Part shown: positions 5,203 through 7,355 of the stretch, piece after piece
Position numbering within the stretch: position 1 is the stretch's first letter
Layout of the letters: each line of letters opens with the position of its first letter
Translations under genes and position numbers: made by a program
The notes under the pieces: generated by a model
Told to the model about the DNA's origin: nothing
What the model saw: only the letters and a program-made list of their open reading frames with translations
The model's database searches: none
From: Gammaproteobacteria bacterium
GTDB taxonomy: Bacteria > Pseudomonadota > Gammaproteobacteria > DSM-19610
Direction of reading: 5' to 3'
Assembly (NCBI GenBank): GCA_030618475.1
Contig: JAUXDG010000133.1
Coordinates: 1 to 7,355, forward strand
Length of the DNA stretch: 7,355 bases

Positions 5203-6897
5203 CTACACCAGTATCATTTCGTTCAGGCCGGCACCCGCCGGAATCATCGGGTAAACGTTTTCGGTCTGATCGGTCAGGAAATCCATGAATACCAGTCTGT
5301 CTTTCATCGCAAACGCTTCTTTCAAGGCAGACTCCACATCTTCAGGCCTGGTGATCTGCATACCCACGTGACCATAACTTTCTGCCAGCTTGACAAAGTC
5401 AGGCAATGACTCCATGTAAGACATCGCATAACGGCCCTGGTAAAAGAACTCCTGCCATTGTCGCACCATGCCCAGGCAGCCGTTGTTCAGGTTTATGATC
5501 TTGATCGGCAGACCATACTGCAGGCAGGTGGACATTTCCTGAATGCACATCTGGATACTACCTTCACCGGTCACACAGGCCACGGTCTCCTTGGGGTGCG
5601 CAAACTGAACGCCCATCGCCGCGGGGAAACCAAAACCCATGGTGCCCAGACCACCGGAATTGATCCAGCGGTTTGGCTTATCAAACTTGTAGAATTGCGC
5701 TGCCCACATCTGGTGCTGACCCACATCAGAGGTCACATAGGCTTTGCCCCTGGTCACCTCATACAAACTTTCCAGGACGTACTGCGGTTTAATGAGATCG
5801 CTGTCACGATCGTACTTCAGGCAGTCCATAGCGCGCCATTCCTCAATCTGCTTCCACCACGCTTTCAGCGCTGCAGCATCCGGTTCTTGTTTGCCCTCCT
5901 TGAGCACCTTGACCATCTCGCGCAACACCTGGTCCACCGGGCCGACAATCGGCACGTCCACTTTAACGTTTTTGGAAATACTGGACGGATCGATATCGAT
6001 GTGGATGATCTTGGCCGTCGGGCAGAACTTCGCGATATTACCGGTCACACGGTCATCGAAACGCGCACCAATGGCAATCAGCACATCACAGTTGTGCATG
6101 CCCATATTGGCTTCATACGTACCGTGCATACCGAGCATGCCCAGGCACTGTTTATCCGTTGCCGGATAAGCGCCCAAACCCATCAGGGTGTTGGTGATGG
6201 GATAGCCTAACAATCTGGTCAACTCGGTCAACTGGCGACTGGCCCTGGAAAGTATCACCCCCCCACCGGTGTAGAGCATCGGCCGCTTGGCAGCCAGCAT
6301 CAGATCAATGGCTTTTTTGATCTGCCGCGGATGACCCTTGGTCACCGGATTATACGAGCGCATACTGACCCGCTTCGGGTAATGGTAGCTGGCTTTTTGC
6401 GCGGTGATATCCTTGGGAATATCAACCACCACCGGACCAGGCCGCCCGGTGGTGGCAACATAGAACGCCTTTTTGATGGTCATGGCCAGGTCGTTGACGT
6501 CTTTCACCAGAAAGTTGTGTTTTACACAGGGGCGGGTAATACCCACGCTGTCGACTTCCTGGAAGGCATCGTTACCGATCAATGGCGTCGGCACCTGGCC
6601 GGTAAAGACCACCAGGGGGATGGAATCCATATACGCAGTGGCAATACCGGTCACCGCATTGGTCGCACCGGGCCCGGATGTCACCAGCACCACGCCGGGT
6701 TTTCCGGTGCAGCGCGCGTAACCGTCAGCCGCGTGTGTGGCCGCCTGTTCATGACGTACCAGCACATGCTTGAACTTGTCCTGCTGATACAGCGCATCGT
6801 AAATGTGCAATACCGCGCCGCCAGGATAGCCGAACAGATACTCGACTCCCTCATCCGCAAGACAGCGTACAAAAATATCAGCGCCAGTCAGCTCCAC
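5203..6897 (-). CDS. ilvI: Acetolactate synthase, large catalytic subunit
   Basis: This thiamine-diphosphate enzyme condenses two pyruvates to acetolactate, or pyruvate with 2-oxobutyrate, the first common step of branched-chain amino acid synthesis. The 564 residues show the three-domain plan. The N-terminal pyrimidine-binding domain (to about 165) has the catalytic Glu E50 in RHEQAATHAADGYAR. The central domain spans about 190-325. The C-terminal diphosphate-binding domain has GEGS (444-447) and NN (471-472), followed by MVRQWQ. The metal motif reads GEGS, not the commoner GDGS; Pseudomonas-type enzymes share this, so I do not regard it as a defect. The start is GTG at 6897, chosen because a GGGAG Shine-Dalgarno lies nine bases upstream and the N terminus (MELTGADIFVRCLADEGV) matches family members. 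It is the first gene of the operon, behind an attenuator-like terminator. It could equally be named ilvB. Confidence 0.97.
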   Translation of the reverse strand: MELTGADIFVRCLADEGVEYLFGYPGGAVLHIYDALYQQDKFKHVLVRHEQAATHAADGYARCTGKPGVVLVTSGPGATNAVTGIATAYMDSIPLVVFTGQVPTPLIGNDAFQEVDSVGITRPCVKHNFLVKDVNDLAMTIKKAFYVATTGRPGPVVVDIPKDITAQKASYHYPKRVSMRSYNPVTKGHPRQIKKAIDLMLAAKRPMLYTGGGVILSRASRQLTELTRLLGYPITNTLMGLGAYPATDKQCLGMLGMHGTYEANMGMHNCDVLIAIGARFDDRVTGNIAKFCPTAKIIHIDIDPSSISKNVKVDVPIVGPVDQVLREMVKVLKEGKQEPDAAALKAWWKQIEEWRAMDCLKYDRDSDLIKPQYVLESLYEVTRGKAYVTSDVGQHQMWAAQFYKFDKPNRWINSGGLGTMGFGFPAAMGVQFAHPKETVACVTGEGSIQMCIQEMSTCLQYGLPIKIINLNNGCLGMVRQWQEFFYQGRYAMSYMESLPDFVKLAESYGHVGMQITRPEDVESALKEAFAMKDRLVFMDFLTDQTENVYPMIPAGAGLNEMILV

Positions 6898-6906
6898 CTG
6901 TTTTAT

Positions 6907-6911
6907 CTCCC
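6907..6911 (-). promoter_or_regulatory. ilvI ribosome binding site (GGGAG)
   Basis: GGGAG on the minus strand ends nine bases before the GTG of ilvI. It is the main reason for accepting GTG, as no ATG lies nearby in frame. Confidence 0.7.
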
Positions 6912-6936
6912 GGGTGCCGCCAAAACAAAAAACCAG

Positions 6937-6959
6937 AAAAAAAGCCCGTATTCCGGGCT
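6937..6959 (-). terminator. Rho-independent terminator / attenuator upstream of ilvI
   Basis: On the minus strand AGCCCG, a five-base loop and CGGGCT form a perfect 6-bp GC-rich stem, and a run of seven T residues begins at the last stem base. The stem ends about 45 bases before the ilvI GTG, inside the presumed 5' leader, so it should stop transcription before the operon unless prevented. That is the position of the terminator in ilv attenuators. A second AAGCCC (6980-6975 on the minus strand) could also pair with the 3' arm GGGCTT, and two smaller hairpins precede it: TGGCA/TGCCA with a CTATC loop, and TGCG/CGCA with a T5 loop. The structure is clear; attenuation is inferred. Confidence 0.8.
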
Positions 6960-6978
6960 GATGCGAAAAACGCAGGGC

Positions 6979-7020
6979 TTAGAACTGGCAGATAGTGCCA
7001 CCGATGAAGATCAGAATCCA
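6979..7020 (-). other. Candidate Ile/Leu-rich leader peptide segment
   Basis: On the minus strand a frame reads WILIFIGGTICQF and stops with TAA at 6979, about 19 bases before the attenuator stem. Four Ile and one Leu fall within ten codons, as expected of a leader peptide whose stalled translation would prevent termination when branched-chain aminoacyl-tRNA is scarce. No in-frame ATG, GTG or TTG exists between this segment and the previous in-frame stop (near 7125). Initiation would have to use ATT (7017) or CTG (7014), with an AGCAGG Shine-Dalgarno-like sequence just upstream (7029-7024). The missing normal start keeps confidence low. Confidence 0.35.
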
Positions 7021-7091
7021 GTACCTGCTGCCGAATGGCGGGGGGCTCCGAGCGACGGCCTGACAGCCTGTTGAGACCTGTGCACTTGTCC

Positions 7092-7105
7092 TGCTCTGCA
7101 GAGCA
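7092..7105. promoter_or_regulatory. 14-bp perfect palindrome, possible operator
   Basis: TGCTCTGCAGAGCA is fully self-complementary and lies 41 bases before the start of the plus-strand gene and upstream of the ilvI leader. A dimeric regulator could bind it. No regulator gene is visible nearby, and I do not recognise the site. Confidence 0.3.
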
Positions 7106-7146
7106 TGGTAAGTAATTGAAATTCAACCACAGCAAAGAGGATCGAG

Positions 7147-7355
7147 ATGCGCCTGACCACCCTGATTTCAATTATTCTGGCACTGACCACCAACGCAGCC
7201 GCTGCCGCCATGTTTAAATGGACCGACGCTGACGGCAGCACCCAGTACGGGCAGTACCCGCCAGCCGGCGTGCCGGCGGAACAGGTTAAAGTCAACCCAC
7301 AACCGGCATCGCCGCAACCCGCGCCATCGCCGCAACAACGCCTGAAAGAACTGGA
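7147..7355 (+). CDS. Secreted DUF4124-like protein (3' end outside window)
   Basis: A plus-strand gene starts at ATG 7147, with a good Shine-Dalgarno (AAAGAGG, six-base spacing), and runs off the window after 69 full codons. Residues 1-21 are a signal peptide of the Sec type: MRLTTLISIILALTTNAAAA, with cleavage likely after the Ala-rich end. The next segment, MFKWTDADGSTQYGQYPPAG, matches the start of DUF4124 domains (usually YKWTDxxGxxxYSDxPP). Then comes a Pro/Gln/Ala-rich linker (NPQPASPQPAPSPQQ) leading to RLKEL. Such proteins are exported to the periplasm or envelope and have no settled function. It is divergent from the ilv operon and shares its intergenic region. The domain call rests on the short motif only. 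Confidence 0.8.
   Translation, partial: MRLTTLISIILALTTNAAAAAMFKWTDADGSTQYGQYPPAGVPAEQVKVNPQPASPQPAPSPQQRLKEL

Larger units (their letters stand above)
6898..7146. promoter_or_regulatory. Divergent intergenic region ilvI / DUF4124 gene
   Basis: These 249 bases must hold the ilv operon promoter (minus strand) and the promoter of the right-hand gene (plus strand). The ilvI side contains the leader segment and attenuator. Near the DUF4124 gene is a 14-bp perfect palindrome TGCTCTGCAGAGCA (7092-7105), a possible operator. I could not find a convincing sigma-70 -35/-10 pair on either strand. Confidence 0.5.

Noticed and set aside
5555..5566. GEGS in place of the canonical GDGS thiamine-diphosphate motif in ilvI
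   Set aside because: Pseudomonas-type acetolactate synthases also read GEGS at this place, so it is a lineage trait and not a loss of function.
7011..7295. Minus-strand frame with a hydrophobic Ile/Val/Leu-rich stretch, considered as an ilv leader peptide
   Set aside because: The hydrophobic run is the antisense of the DUF4124 signal peptide, and the frame ends without Ile-rich codons near the attenuator.

Overview
The window looks like part of a gammaproteobacterial chromosome. This rests on the gene set and protein character: a Pseudomonas-like acetolactate synthase large subunit, a 338-340 residue class I KARI, and a PssA of the CDP-alcohol phosphotransferase type next to ilvC. A Chromatiales-like or related lineage would fit, but I cannot name the organism from this stretch.

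Layout. Nearly all coding is on the minus strand. From right to left, an apparent five-gene operon runs from about 6897 to 2175: ilvI (GTG start), ilvH, ilvC, a short phosphatidylserine decarboxylase-family gene, and pssA. It couples branched-chain amino acid synthesis (acetolactate synthase, then ketol-acid reductoisomerase) with phospholipid synthesis (CDP-diacylglycerol to phosphatidylserine, nominally on to phosphatidylethanolamine). A rho-independent terminator lies between the presumed promoter and ilvI, preceded by a short Ile/Leu-rich reading frame. That is the layout of a transcription attenuator. On the far right a divergent plus-strand gene begins, encoding a secreted DUF4124-like protein cut by the window end.

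Left part. A hipB-hipA type II toxin-antitoxin pair (1821 to 197, minus strand) lies beyond the end of the operon. It is flanked on both sides by ~140 bp elements whose ends are inverted repeats of one shared family (TCACCAC-RAAGG-WCAC-RAAGG). The toxin-antitoxin pair with its two elements looks like an inserted accessory module. The AT-rich stretch between hipB and the right-hand element holds several palindromes that could be HipB operators.

Main points of interest. (1) The psd-family protein has lost two family-defining residues: the Ser that becomes the pyruvoyl group reads Gly, and the conserved His reads Tyr, although the frame is intact and the gene stays in the operon beside pssA. (2) The hipBA module is bracketed by paired inverted-repeat elements. 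(3) The ilvI attenuator has an Ile-rich leader frame with no ATG, GTG or TTG start. (4) A GGGAC...GTCCC palindrome sits over the 5' end of pssA and confuses its start. No CRISPR array, rRNA, tRNA or complete insertion sequence was seen.
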